From Asterella californica (taxonomy: Eukaryota; Streptophyta; Marchantiopsida; Marchantiales; Aytoniaceae), in NCBI GenBank assembly GCA_036924285.1, contig JAYKYS010000001.1, forward strand, positions 12,673,501 to 12,737,500: a stretch of DNA of 64,000 nt, read 5' to 3'. This document shows positions 24,004 through 34,973 of this stretch, in pieces. Below the pieces are notes generated by a model. It was not told where the DNA came from and made no database searches. It saw only the letters and a list, made by a program, of their open reading frames with translations. The position numbers and the translations under genes were made by a program. Numbering within the stretch: position 1 is the first letter of the stretch; the number at the start of each line of letters is the position of its first letter.

Positions 24004-26990
24004 ATGAGATCGAGACTGATCCGAGACACATCATGTTCGGTGTGTGGTCAGTTATTTATCCCCCAAGGGATAAAATCTCATGTGAGAAAGATGCACAAGA
24101 GCAATGATTGGACCACATGGGCTGCTCATGTTAGTCGAGAGCGGAGGTCTATACGTGCAATCATTATGACACCGTTAGTCCTTCTTCTTGGAGTTCCTCC
24201 TGAGTCATGGGAGTGGATTAACATCCACACTAATACTATTCAGAGATTGTTCGAGATGAGTTTTCCTTGTCCGTGTTTGTTCCATTGGTTATCTCGTGCT
24301 TTTCATGACAAGCTGAGACAAGCATTTTATCTCTCGACATGTTGACATGGAACACTTGGAACGAGGCGGCGTGGTTATGTTCTTCTTATTATCTCGTTGG
24401 TGTCTTTGTTATACTCAAGGTGGCAGAGAGAGACATCGGGAGGTTACGATCCATCTTCAAAGATTCCATGCGGATGACTGGGCGGTCTTACAGGAAGAAT
24501 CAATACGTGCGGTACGAGGTAGGAGTGAGTCTGTCTCTACATGTGATGTCTCATCTTCCGTCCGCATATGACGTTATATGATGTTAGATCAAGTTGGAGA
24601 GTATAGTAGAGCTGCTAAAGCATTGCATCCTTTGTTAGTGACATGTCATACTGAGGAGACAATCGCTTCGTTGCATTTCCTTCACCCCACTGAGTGATTC
24701 CTTATCACTTGAGGTTCACGACTATCAGCTTAATGAACCAGTATGTCTAGATAGATCTTTATTTGCCCAAGCTTGGTGTACAACTTCATGTCTATCTTCT
24801 GGAGGTCTATTTGGGATGGTCTATGAGCACCTATGAGATTGTTTTCAGACGGAAGATCCATCTAGTGGTTTCACGGAGCTTTTTCAGATAACGGCAATAG
24901 TAGCTCAAGGACATATTCCTCATTCTATAGCTCAAGTACTGAGAGCAACTAGACTTTTGGTCATGAGGATGATAAAGAGAGGCGACCGATAGTAATTGAC
25001 GAGATTCTCTTACAACTTATTAGTCGTACCATTGTTCTTCAGCTTCGAAATACTTTTTCAAAACCATCTATATCCACATCAGTTTGGAGTTGCGACGTCT
25101 GGAGGTTGTGAGTATGTGTCTTCCAGCATTAAGATATTCTTGGACATCCATTGCGATTGGGTTGTCTTACAAGTGGACGTGGAAAATACTTTTAATAGTA
25201 TTTCTCACGCTTTCATCTTTAGGGAGCTCATGGATTGCGATAGGTCTCTGACGAGTCTAGTTTCATTCACCAAGTCTATGATGTCTTTGATCACCTCATC
25301 TCTCGATTGGCATTGATAAGGCTGAGAGTGAAGGTGTCAAAGTGCAAGGTTTGGTCTCTCATAAGTATACCGTCAGACCTCCAGCTCCCAGAGAGATTTG
25401 TTACACGTAGAGATGGTTTATGTATTCTCGGAGTATCAGTGAGTACATAATACTTCGTCTCTCGATTCTTAGATGTTGGCTTGGCGGAGGAGGTTATGCA
25501 TATCGAGGATCTCTCTAGGTTAGAGGATCCATATGTACCTTTGATGTCATTTCTTCTTCCATTGAGCGTCATCCGGGTTCTTCCATCTCTTATCTTCATC
25601 TCGCGTCTTAGAGAGTTTGATTAGAGGATCATAGAGATTTTTGGTGACATGTTAGGACCAAAGACCTTTGACTGTGTGGCAGGATCTCTCGCACATAGGC
25701 AAACATCTTTGCTGATATCATGTGACGAGGTGGGTTTATTATCCATGGAGGAGATTGCTTCGGCAGCTTTTTAGGATAGTTGAGCCCTCTCAACACCTTG
25801 GCTCTGTTGTCGTTTCCTCGTGCGAGATAGACTTGTTTTGGAGAGCTATGTGACATAAGTAGAGGATGGTTCTTATCGACTACAGATGTGTTACTTTGAG
25901 ACAAGAGATAGTTTGACTCATGAGGCATTAAGACACATCCTCGATTCGATATCTTAGTTACTGATAGATCCCGTGGACTACAGTCCTCTCTGATGAGATA
26001 TCACTTCCAACAGGTTCTTCAAGCGCTCTTAGAGATCCTTCCATCTCACGGGATACTAGAGCTCGACTCTGCTATTCTTCGGACAAGGGTGCAAGCTCTT
26101 GGCTCATAGCTCAGTCTTATATTAGAGCGTTCTGACTCACACCAACTATCCTCTAACGATGAGGTTCCACCTAGGCTTGATCTAGCATGTTGCTTCAGTA
26201 CTGTCTACTTGCGAGTGCGGTGTCTCGCTCGACACCTCCACCTTGCTCGTTGTCCTCATGGTGGAGAGTGGATAGCTACCCACGATGTCATCAAGGACGC
26301 CGTGTTTGTCATAGCACAAGAGAGTGATTACATGACATGGAGAGAGCTTATCTATACATGATGAGAGAGGATTAGGTCTCAGTGGCAGATGTGGTTGTCA
26401 CGGATCTGACACGAGATTTAGTGGCGATACAGATGATCATCCATCTTCCGGGATGGACTGCAGGCGTGTCGACAGCAGCGAAAGTGATCAAGTATGCGGG
26501 TGAGACATCGCTTCATCTCTTTAGCCTTGGAGATATACAGATCGACAGTCTCGAAGTTAGACGTCTTTATTAGAGATTGTGCCAGAGCATACCATGAGAC
26601 ATCAAAGGATCTCACTTTTTTTTTTTTGCACTACATTTTTCAACAGCGAGCTTTCATTGCTCTACAGATAGCTTTAGCATGCGCGATCCACGAGAGAGCA
26701 GTTGTAGTAGGTGATGCTATTTCATGTGTACTTGCTGTATGCAAGAGTTTTGACTTACAGATATGTGATATTTTAATAACGATGAACGATGTTGAAACTA
26801 CTGATAGTGATGCTTAACCCCGGTGTTCTTCCTCCTTTTGGGACGTTGGTTGCTTGGCCCTTCGGTTACTTCTTTCCCTTGTGAGGATTGATGGGGGCTA
26901 TTCTTTGCGTCGCGTTTTCTCTTTCATGGTTTGTTTGTTAGCAGGTTCTCCAACCGTTCCATCCCGTTTCCTGTCCCGGAATGTTTGTGT
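24004..26990 (+). mobile_element. Non-LTR retrotransposon: C2H2 finger, reverse transcriptase and restriction-like endonuclease (decayed)
   Basis: Three blocks appear in the order expected of a single ORF. A C2H2 finger CSVCGQLFIPQGIKSHVRKMH-type (C-x2-C...H-x4-H) lies near 24034-24096. An RT follows with HQFGVATSGGCE and the motif-A string WVVLQVDVENTFNSIS near 25075-25205. A C-terminal block reads CPHGGEWIATHD-like sequence near 26245-26290 and VADVVVTDLTRDLVA near 26380-26425. The last resembles the PD-(D/E)XK-like endonuclease region of R2/CRE-grade LINEs, where an Asp-containing VADVVV strand sits after the RT. Many stops and frameshifts interrupt the frame, so this is a fossil. The 3' tail after the final stop (26797-26990) recurs at 55590. 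Clade assignment is inference. Confidence 0.7.
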
Positions 26991-27084
26991 CTCATCCTCT
27001 CTCTTTCGTCTGGCGGGCTGGTAAATCTGGCCTTGTTCCATGTCATCCTCTAAGCTGCTGACTGTTTTACCTGCAATAGACACA

Positions 27085-27392
27085 TTCCGTGGACCGGTCG
27101 ACAACTGTCAGCAGTCCGCCAAGGAAGAAGACAATCCAAATTCTGTTCCCTGGAAAGACAATGCAGTGAGACATCCGTGGGAGAAAAGACAAAGCCTTTG
27201 AAGTTTGCACCATTCCAGAAGGTCGATGAGGAGGAGAGCAGGAGCGGTACAGACAACTGAAGGACGCATTACGTGTACACAAAAGGGCCGAGCTGCGTGG
27301 ATATAATGCTAGTCGGAGAGCCACGTGTGCTAAAGGTTCGTTTGAAAATGTCAAGTCGGGTGCCATGCGGAGCCATCATGGTTACGGCCTTT
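27085..27392 (+). pseudogene. Unidentified host-like coding scrap
   Basis: Successive + strand frames look protein-like: EDNPNSVPWKDNAVRHPW (27127-27180), then KPLKFAPFQKVDEEE in another frame. After a further shift comes RYRQLKDALRVHKRAELR and RGYNASRRATCAKGSFENV, ending at a TAG at about 27392. The charged, helix-rich composition is unlike the AT-rich surroundings. I do not recognise the family. The opposite strand is also open here (27067-27366), so the + strand reading is uncertain. It could be a captured exon fragment next to the LINE. Confidence 0.3.
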
Positions 27393-28568
27393 AGGGTTTA
27401 GTGTTTATTAGCACCTCCATCAGCCCAGTCCTCGAGGTCCTTCAGAAAAGCGTCACGTTGTCCACCTCCTAGTGAGTGGCATCTAATTCTGACGCTTCAC
27501 TCCACTTCCCTGGAATTACCATTTTTCGCAGTAATTAATTAATTACATGCGTGCGCGATTTTGTCATATATTATTCTGCAAGTGCATGAAACCACGTATT
27601 AATGATGAATTTTCTTCTTGATAACCAGGTCACATAAAGATCTATTATCTTCTAAGTGATACTTAAGGTAGCGTATGTTAGGAGGTGTTCAATAATACAT
27701 TCTATTATTTTAATGAATTCAGATGATCTTATTTGTGGAAATAACAAACGATATGATATATGAATATTAGTTCACATAGAACTCAAGTTTGATATTATAT
27801 AGTCTAACATCAAGAGAATACAAAGAGGAAAATGGGAACTAAATATACTATCGTTGCAAACAAGACCATTATATGATTTTCATCTAAGTGTCATATCAGG
27901 ATTCCTATAGAGTAATGATGAATAAATAAGATATTATATCACCAAAAGTTTAACCAGTTTTACATCGTAATTATTCTCAAGGAGAGGGAACCTATAAGTT
28001 GACTTGTCTTTAATTCTTTGACACCGGAATAAATTAATTACTCGTATGTATTTCTGTTTTTCTTTCTTTCCGTATAAAATAATCTTGAATATATAACCCA
28101 TTAGTTTATCATAATAAATCCAAATACCATAGTACTTCTTTCATTACTCTATGCGCTTGGTGATTGTAACAACTTTTTTGTATATTAGAACATTTTGAAA
28201 GTCAAAAAGTAAAATATTCTTTTTTTGATTGTCAGCCATCTTTGCTTCAGGAAGTTCTTATTGAACTGTACATGGTCAGAACTTGACCCTCATGGTTCAG
28301 TTTTGTAGTTCGTCTTTCGCTGTTCATTTCAAGACCCAGATCGCAGATCCTCGTGGTAAGTTGCAAACATAATAGTGTGGTGGAAATCTTACGGGACCTC
28401 GTCGGGCTTGATTTTACTTAGTTAAAGTTAAGAAATATTAGCAGTGGGGAGTTTGGCTATATTAGAGTGGGGTCCATTGTATTCACAAAAGATATGTTGA
28501 ACGTCGGCTAACTGCATTCCGGCGTCGGAAAGAGTTTCTGACGCTAGAAGGTCCCTTGTGCATGGTCT
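27393..28568. other. AT-rich spacer between LINE tail and gypsy pol
   Basis: No recognised gene or repeat boundary. The last part (about 28250-28780) is less AT-rich and would be the place for the 5' LTR of the pol at 28.8 kb if that element had its own, but it does not match the LTR-like repeats at 18.6 or 33.8 kb. Confidence 0.4.
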
Positions 28569-28606
28569 CACTGCGAAGGTCCCTTACACATGAGACCTTC
28601 GTAGTG
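28569..28606. repeat. 13-bp inverted repeat (hairpin)
   Basis: CACTGCGAAGGTC (28569-28581) pairs with GACCTTCGTAGTG (28594-28606) with one mismatch across a 12-nt loop. A partly similar GAAGGTCCCTTGTGCATG lies just upstream at about 28547, so the loop region also contains a short direct repeat. Confidence 0.7.
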
Positions 28607-28785
28607 TCCATCTCGCAGGAGGGCTACTGACAGCTTCTTGTCAAGACTTCCTTGTTCGGAGGAGAGGTCTTCCTTCTTGCTTTCTCCTAAACCTCTCTCC
28701 TATGGATTTTCTCGTCTCATTCGGAGTTCTCTCATGTAGCTCGATTTTCTGTCTCCTTAATACAAAAAAATAGATAACGAAACAA

Positions 28786-28795
28786 GTATCAGAGC
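28786..28795 (+). promoter_or_regulatory. Possible primer-binding site of the gypsy pol element
   Basis: GTATCAGAGC matches the core of the tRNA-Met-complementary plant primer site TGGTATCAGAGC, lacking the first two bases (AA instead of TG). It precedes recognisable gypsy pol sequence by a few hundred bases. Position and motif fit, but the LTR expected on its left was not identified. Confidence 0.45.
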
Positions 28796-28804
28796 TGTGG
28801 CGTG

Positions 28805-29811
28805 CAGGGGTTCTACATGAAGATGATGTAGTTTCTGGTTTGTTTGAGGAGTTTGTGTCTGTACAGTCAGTTGCTAGTTGGTTGGGCGGTGTAAGCAGAT
28901 TGATGGAGAGGAAAGGTGACATGATGATAATCCCTATCCACTCTCGACAAATATATGAAGAGTTTGCTACGTCTTTGCAGTTCTTTCTCCATCCGATGCA
29001 GAAGAGTGAGGAAAGAGATGCAGCTATTGGTGTACATTTTCTCAAGAGCCAAAAGTCCATGCGAAGTACAAATCTGTACTGAAGAAAGTGAAGCCGATAG
29101 CAACTCAACTACATGCTAACTTGTAACAGCAAGTGCAGTTAGTGGACACTAAGTTCATATTGCATGATCATAGACAAATAGGACATCAGTTTACGAAGAG
29201 ACGTTGAGGGAGCTCCATATAGGAGGGGATGATTTCCTGACTAGGTTGAGAAGACAGTTTTTGAGCAGATGATAGCGGGGACGAACATGGCGTATTTCCT
29301 AAATCCTTGCATGGTAAAGCATTTTCTTTTTCAGCGAAGGAGATAGGTTGTGTGGATCCAAAGATAATAGAGCCTATGGTTATATTCACAATCTCTCATG
29401 TTCCTTGGGATCTGAAACTGATTTTGATTCTTCGTGTTTTGTTGCCTACACTCATTGAAAGTACAGATGGGGATACTTGAGCCGTCTATGGGACCATACT
29501 CTAGCAGTTCGTTCATTGTACCCAAGAAGTCAGGAGCCTTGCGCTTCATTCAAGACCTACAACATGTGAATAATGTGACGCGCAATGTTGGGACGTGCCT
29601 TGTGATTGATGAGATAGCAGAGGCATTTGCAGAGAGAGCTATCTATTCGATTGGAGATCTATACTTTGGTTATGATCAGTTTCAGTTGGCTGTCGAAAGT
29701 AGAGATCTGACCACTATGCGTACACCTTTGAGATTGATGCGGATGTGTACTCTTCCTCTGGAAGCGATAAACTCTGTGACTCATATGCAAAATGTGATGC
29801 ATAAAGTACTA
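28805..29811 (+). pseudogene. Ty3/gypsy pol, upstream part through first half of reverse transcriptase
   Basis: A frame at 28840-29082 is followed, after stops, by pol spacer sequence and then an open RT stretch from 29434: GILEPSMGPYSSSSFIVPKK, RFIQDLQHVN, IDEIAEAFAERAIYSIGDLY and GYDQFQLAVESRDLTTMRTP. These are RT motifs up to the region just before the catalytic LDD box. The frame reads MHKVL at 29797-29811 and is then cut by the inserted 1.5-kb sequence. It resumes at 31318 with REFVSEVTIPFLDD. The element is inactive, with stops upstream of RT and the insertion. Confidence 0.85.
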
Positions 29812-29814
29812 TGG

Positions 29815-31316
29815 TGTAGTGATGTGAATCATTTCACATAGTAAATAATTCACCTCTCTGCTATGAGTTAGTCTCATCGCGCTGATCACTGTTGTTGCGT
29901 TACTTGATGGCTACATATTACACTTCTATTCCGACACTTGAGTTTAGTAGTCCTAGAAGTTAGCTCAATATTATTTCTAGTACTTTATGCATATGTTTGA
30001 CACCTTTGCATATGATGTTAACATTATTATGTTATGTATTTTGAGACCTAGTAGGTTGATAGTATGTTATTATCTTGTTCAAGCATTCGTACGCTTTGGC
30101 AAGTGATTTCATACTTATCTATATTGTTCAAAGTACACAACTTAGGTTTACCATGTTGATAGAGTTTAAGCTATCATGGGTGACATGCATGCTTTCTAGC
30201 TGGTTAAAGTTATCTTTCAAGATTACATGTCATTTTACATGTCTTCGTATGTAGTTTAAGATTTACGCTGACACTTTAGAGGTTTGAAGTGATAACTTAT
30301 GTGTGAAATTAAGTTACCACGAAGATTGAGGCACAAAAGAACAAGGAAGTGGAGCTATGAACTCCCATTGGTTCATTTTTGTTCTTTGTGAAACTCTAAA
30401 TTTAGAAACAGAGGTCTTAAGGAGAGTTTGAGCTTTTGGTAGAGACATTGAGAAATCTGAGAACACATGGTGATAGAGCTCGTCGTGCAAGTCACTTCCA
30501 GTGAAAGTTTTGATCAGTTTGGATCAATAAAGAAGGAGTTATGCCAAATTGAAGTTCGGATTATGTCGGGATTGCATCACTTTTGTTGATTTTGAGATTT
30601 TTGATGTAAATTGCAGCAGAATAAAGATAATTGCTTTAAATCTTTGTGGTTGCATTTATTGTCAGTAGGGCTACTACTGTCCAAAATGTTTCATGTCATT
30701 CGAGTGAGTGAGAAATTCAAGACGATCGCTGAAGCATAGGAGGTCTGAAAAGCTCTTAATCTAGAGCAGCAACTTCAGAGCTCGAGATTTAGAGGACTAT
30801 GTACAACCAGCATGTCAAATTTCACAGGGATGTTGAGCGTGCTGTAGACTCCAAATCCTGTAAGAATCATCGAAATTTATAGAGCCAATTCTTTGTTCTA
30901 GGTCTAAATAGCTATTTGGGTAGCATAAATTGTCATAATTTCTTTACTCATAATGTTTTTGCCCATATCTCAGTGCTCAGATTTGATCTCAAGCTGTAAG
31001 TTCAGTAGGGCCTTATTTACATGTAGGAGAAGTTTTGAAGTCTAAACCATCACATGTTTTCTATTCTTGAGTGTTAAAGTTCACCATCAGATCTTATTAC
31101 TGCTAGTTAGTCCTGATGTTCACTTTCTGAACATATCAGAGGACCTAATAGACCTATGTGAGTGTTTATAGTACCACCTTATAACCTGAAGCTCACCTCT
31201 TGAGTAAGAAATCACAACTCGAAGCACAACGCTTTTCTAAGTAGACATATCACAGTCTTCACGATCATATCACAGCTAGAAGGTTCCGCTCTTCCCAAAA
31301 AACTCTCACCTCGACA
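29815..31316 (+). mobile_element. 1.5-kb TG...CA insertion (solo-LTR-like) inside gypsy RT
   Basis: RT codons stop being homologous at 29811 and resume at 31318, so about 1.5 kb has been inserted. The insert starts TGTAGTGATG and ends CTCGACA. It is flanked by ATGG (29811-29814) and ACGG (31317-31320), a possible 4-5 bp target duplication with one change. Its last 40-50 bp (CACAGCTAGAAGG...AACTCTCACCTCGACA) match the ends of the LTR-like repeats at 20.2 and 34.97 kb, while the body does not visibly match. It has no coding capacity. Best read as a solo LTR of a related, diverged subfamily. Confidence 0.7.
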
Positions 31317-31317
31317 A

Positions 31318-33685
31318 CGGGAGTTTGTATCTGAGGTTACCATTCCATTTCTAGATGATATTCCTATAGAAGATTGTGCGGTTGAGGACAAGGATGATAC
31401 GGTGCTCGCGAAGGAGGCATATAGGAGGCTTGTTGCAGATCATATCAGAGATGAAGAGTGTACTTTGACTCGTCTGGAAGAGGTACATCTCACCTTATCA
31501 GGTGTTAAGTCCAAGTTTGGTGTGCTTGAGATTTTAGTGGTTGGTCATTTATGTGGTGCTTTTGGAAGACGGTCAAATCTAGAGAAGATTGACGCTATAA
31601 CTAGGATGACAGACTATACGAATATCATGGAGGTTCGACGCTTTCTAGAGCTTTGTGTATTTTATCGCTTATCCATTCCTCATGTTGCTCATGTTGTAGA
31701 GCCTTTGTATCTATTATTGAGGAAGGATAAGAGGTTTGTATGGACTTCAATCCATCAAGAAGCTATGAATAAGTTGAAGAAGAAGCTGAAGTCTCCACCT
31801 GTGTTGAAAAGAGTAGACTATGGGTGTGGAAGGCTTCTCATTGTCATAGTGGATACTAGCCCAAAGACGATTGGCTGAGCGATAGGTCAAGATGATGCGA
31901 GTATTATGCGGTTTATCTCTAGGTTTGGGACTATAATCTTGACGGACATGCAACGAGATTATCCTCAAGTGAAGCGTGAGTTGCGGAGTGAGGTCACCGC
32001 GATGAAGATCGATCGTGAGTTTTTTATTGGTGCTCATGTACTTTTAGAGACAGAATGTCTATCTTTGCTCGGCATGATATCCAACGGTAACCGTTACACA
32101 TAGCGATGTTGCATTGGATTGTCTACGTCATGAGGTTGAATCCAAAGCTGAAGCATATAAAAGATAAGGAAAATGTGATAGCAGATATGTTGTCAAAGGG
32201 CTCTTTATATAGACGAGGATGACATGTTTTCAGAAGCTACGGAAGAAGAAAGAAAGGATGTTCGGTGTTAGGTTGATCGATAGGTTACAAACTTAAATCT
32301 TTATGTGTTTAAGGAACAACTTTACACAGGTAGACTTCGTGACATAGGGTATTACTTGAGTTCACTGGAGAAGCAAGAAGGATACATCAAAGTAGAGTTC
32401 AGAGAGATAAGAAAACAAGCATACAACTATATTTTATGCGATGGATATCTTTGGAGACGATCATAGAGAAGAGATGGAATGTTCATACGAGTAGTGGGTG
32501 ATCTACAGACTAAGCAACAGCTAATGAAGGAGTTTCATGACATCTTGTGAGATGGACATCAAGAGATTTGGGCTACTTATGTAAAGCTGAAGAAAAGATA
32601 TTGGTAAAAAGATCTGTATCGAGATGTGACGAACTTTGTCAATTCGTGTCCGTATTGTCAGTTTTACTCGAAGATGTGATACCGGCTGGTCTTGTGTCTA
32701 CTTACTTGTCTTGCATTAACTTCCAATGGGTTCTTGACTTGGTGATAATGCCTCCGGGTTATGAGATATGCGATAGGAGGACCTCTCCAACTTTGTAGAA
32801 GGACGAGCATTGACGACAAAAACAACGGAAGACATATGTAGATTTGTACTTGAAGACATTGTTTGTAGATATAGATCTATAGGAAGACTACGAGCAGATA
32901 GAGGAGAATTATGTGGTGCAGAAGTGAAGGATTTTTTTTGCTCGATATGGTGTGAAGCTCAAGCTTACTATTGCGATGAACTCAGAGGGAATTGATAAAA
33001 ACAAACATGGACATCCATCAATTGTTCAAGCTTTGGTGAAGGCATGTGACTAGAGAGTGACATATGTTACTCTCTTTTGCTTTATGGGTTGACAAGGTGA
33101 CTCACTGTTCTACTACTGGGTACATTCCTATTGAATTAATATTAGGACAGAAGCTGATGATGTCAGCAGAAGAAGACTTCACTACTTGGACTACCTTGCC
33201 ATGAGAAGACAATATGGATCTTGTACAGCTTCTCTCGCTACGCATCAGATAGTTAGACAGAGAGAATAAGATGCTGCAGAAGCACAACAAAAGTTGAAAG
33301 CGGCTCGACTTGATAATAAAGAGAGGTTTGACAAGACTCATAAGCTCCGACTAAAATCAATACAAGTTGGGGACTGGGTGTTGGTATATGACAGTACACT
33401 AGAGAACTAGTACTTTACAGTTCAAAAGTTTTCCAAGAGATGGTTTGGCCCATACATTATCTCAGATGTGCATCAAAATGCTACTTATTCTTTGCAAGAG
33501 TTAGATGATACGTCTTTAAATCTTCCTATTGCTGAGAAACGAGTGAAGTTGTTCAGAAAGAGAGGAGGGACAATGGAGCTAGTCGAGTTCTTAGGATCAG
33601 AACAGATCACAAGTGCAAATGAGGACTTTTTATCTTAGACAATTGAGGAAAACATAGACGACTTGGAGAATTACGAGGATCAATG
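31318..33685 (+). pseudogene. Ty3/gypsy pol, second half of RT, RNase H and integrase
   Basis: In order: catalytic FLDD (31348-31359); the RT thumb strings FGVLEILVVGHLCG and EVRRFLELCVFYR; RNase H start LLIVIVDTSPKTIG (ends at a stop at 31877); and RDYPQVKRELRSEVTAMK (31930-32010). A linker follows, then the integrase zinc region with FHDIL..GHQEIWATYVKLK and NSCPYCQ near 32530-32660. A degraded core comes next, and the C-terminal LKAARLDNKERFDKTHKLR, VGDWVLVYDSTLEN and KRWFGPYI lie near 33290-33460. Many in-frame stops. The order PR-RT-RH-IN is gypsy-type. No chromodomain was seen. Confidence 0.85.
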
Positions 33686-33765
33686 ACGGTTTGACACATG
33701 TCAAAAGATGTGCAGATTTTGGAGGAGGCAACCTTTCTCTGGATCTCTCATTACAGTTGTGTGAA

Positions 33766-34973
33766 TGCCGTGTTGCATGAGAGCCTGTATAATGGAAGTT
33801 AGTAACGTAAGGATTTTTCTTCCACTGTGTGCGTAGTTGTAAGAGAAGTTGCCCCGGAGCTTGTTAAGCTAGGCAGGTGCTAAGCTAGGGCTAAGCTAGA
33901 TAAGCTGCTCCCTAGCTTATATTCCAAAGAACGACTAAGAAGTCACGAAGGTACCAGATGGAAGCTCTTCTTGATAAGAACCAGCACATGTCTTCACTTA
34001 GACGGGATAAGGATATACGTAGATATTTACAACATTTGTAGTTTAAGAAAGTGACAAAAAAAAGAAAAAAACTTTGTTGTTGGCTTAGGCTCTAAAATCA
34101 TAGCTTGACTCATAATCTGGGTTGCATCAAGATGACATCGAGGGTCAAATTTTTTTTTATTAAACAAGGAGTCAGCTTAGCTAGGGGGTTGCTTGATAAA
34201 TAGATGTGCGTATAAGGACATAAAGGAGTCAGCTTAACTAAGGACCTGCTTAGCAAAGGGTTTGTCTAGGTAAATAGACGTGCGACAACAGTTCAGAGAA
34301 CATTGCAGAAAATTGAACTTTAGAGAGAGGGAGTGGCGTGCAAGAGAGAGAGTAAAAGATTTTGATGATTGATGATCTTGATGATGAAATTGAGACAAGA
34401 ATTAAGTTTCTTGAGTCTTGAAAAGCTTATTTCTACAGATTTGAATGTTTGATTGATCTTGGTCAATACAAGAGGTCATATTTGAGTTTTGATCATTGAC
34501 AGCAATCTGTTTTCTTTTTCTGTTCTCATAATCAATCACAGCTAGGAGGTAGAGAAATTTTTATTAAACAAGGGGTTAGCTTAGCTAGGGGACTGCTTGA
34601 TAAGTAGATGTGAGTATAAGAACGTAAAGAGGTCAACTTACTAGAGGGCTTGTTTTCTAGATAAATCGACGTGGGACGACAGTTCGGAAAACATTACATA
34701 AAATTGAACTCAGAGAGGAGGAGCCGCACGCAAGAAAGAGAATAGAAGATTTTGATGATTGATGACATTGATGATGAAATTGAGATGCTAATAAAGCTTC
34801 TTGAGTCTTGAAAAGCTTATTTTTACATATTTGAATGTTTGATTGATCTTGGTGAATACAAGATGTCATATTTGAGTTCTGAGCGCCAACAGCAGTCTAT
34901 TTTCTTTTTTTGTTCTCATAATCAATCACAATAAGGAGGTCCACCTTCTCCAAGAAAAACTCTCACTGCGACA
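33766..34973 (+). repeat. Right LTR-like repeat with its own internal duplication
   Basis: It begins TGCCGTGTTGCATGAG and ends CTCACTGCGACA, parallel to the left copy (TGTCGTGTTGCAAG...ATGACA). It lies 80 bp after the end of the gypsy pol, where a 3' LTR should be, with a weak purine-rich GGAGGAGG near 33720. It lacks the TATGTTGGGTGTG segment present twice in the left copy. It carries instead a tandem duplication of its 3' half. Confidence 0.7.
34147..34960. repeat. Tandem duplication inside the right LTR-like repeat (period about 407 bp)
   Basis: The block AAATTTTT...TATTAAACAAGG at 34147 restarts as GAGAAATTTTTATTAAACAA at 34552. Both units continue through TTAGCTAGGG, TTTGATGATTGATGA, TTCTTGAGTCTTGAAAAGC and end CTCATAATCAATCACA followed by AGGAGGT. 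The junction (AGGAGGTAGAGAAATT) shows that the copies differ in extent from those of the left repeat. Confidence 0.85.

Larger units (their letters stand above)
18597..34973 (+). mobile_element. Nested transposon complex bounded by related LTR-like repeats (Ty3/gypsy)
   Basis: Related LTR-like sequences at 18597-20216 and 33766-34973 bracket a decayed Ty3/gypsy pol (28.8-33.7 kb). Also between them are a LINE (24.0-27.0 kb), a trihelix-domain scrap (21.9 kb) and a 1.5-kb insertion inside RT. The simplest reading is one old element enlarged by later insertions. However, a primer-site-like motif sits at 28786, not next to the left repeat, so the left repeat could instead be an independent solo LTR. 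Target-site duplications are not clear. Confidence 0.6.
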
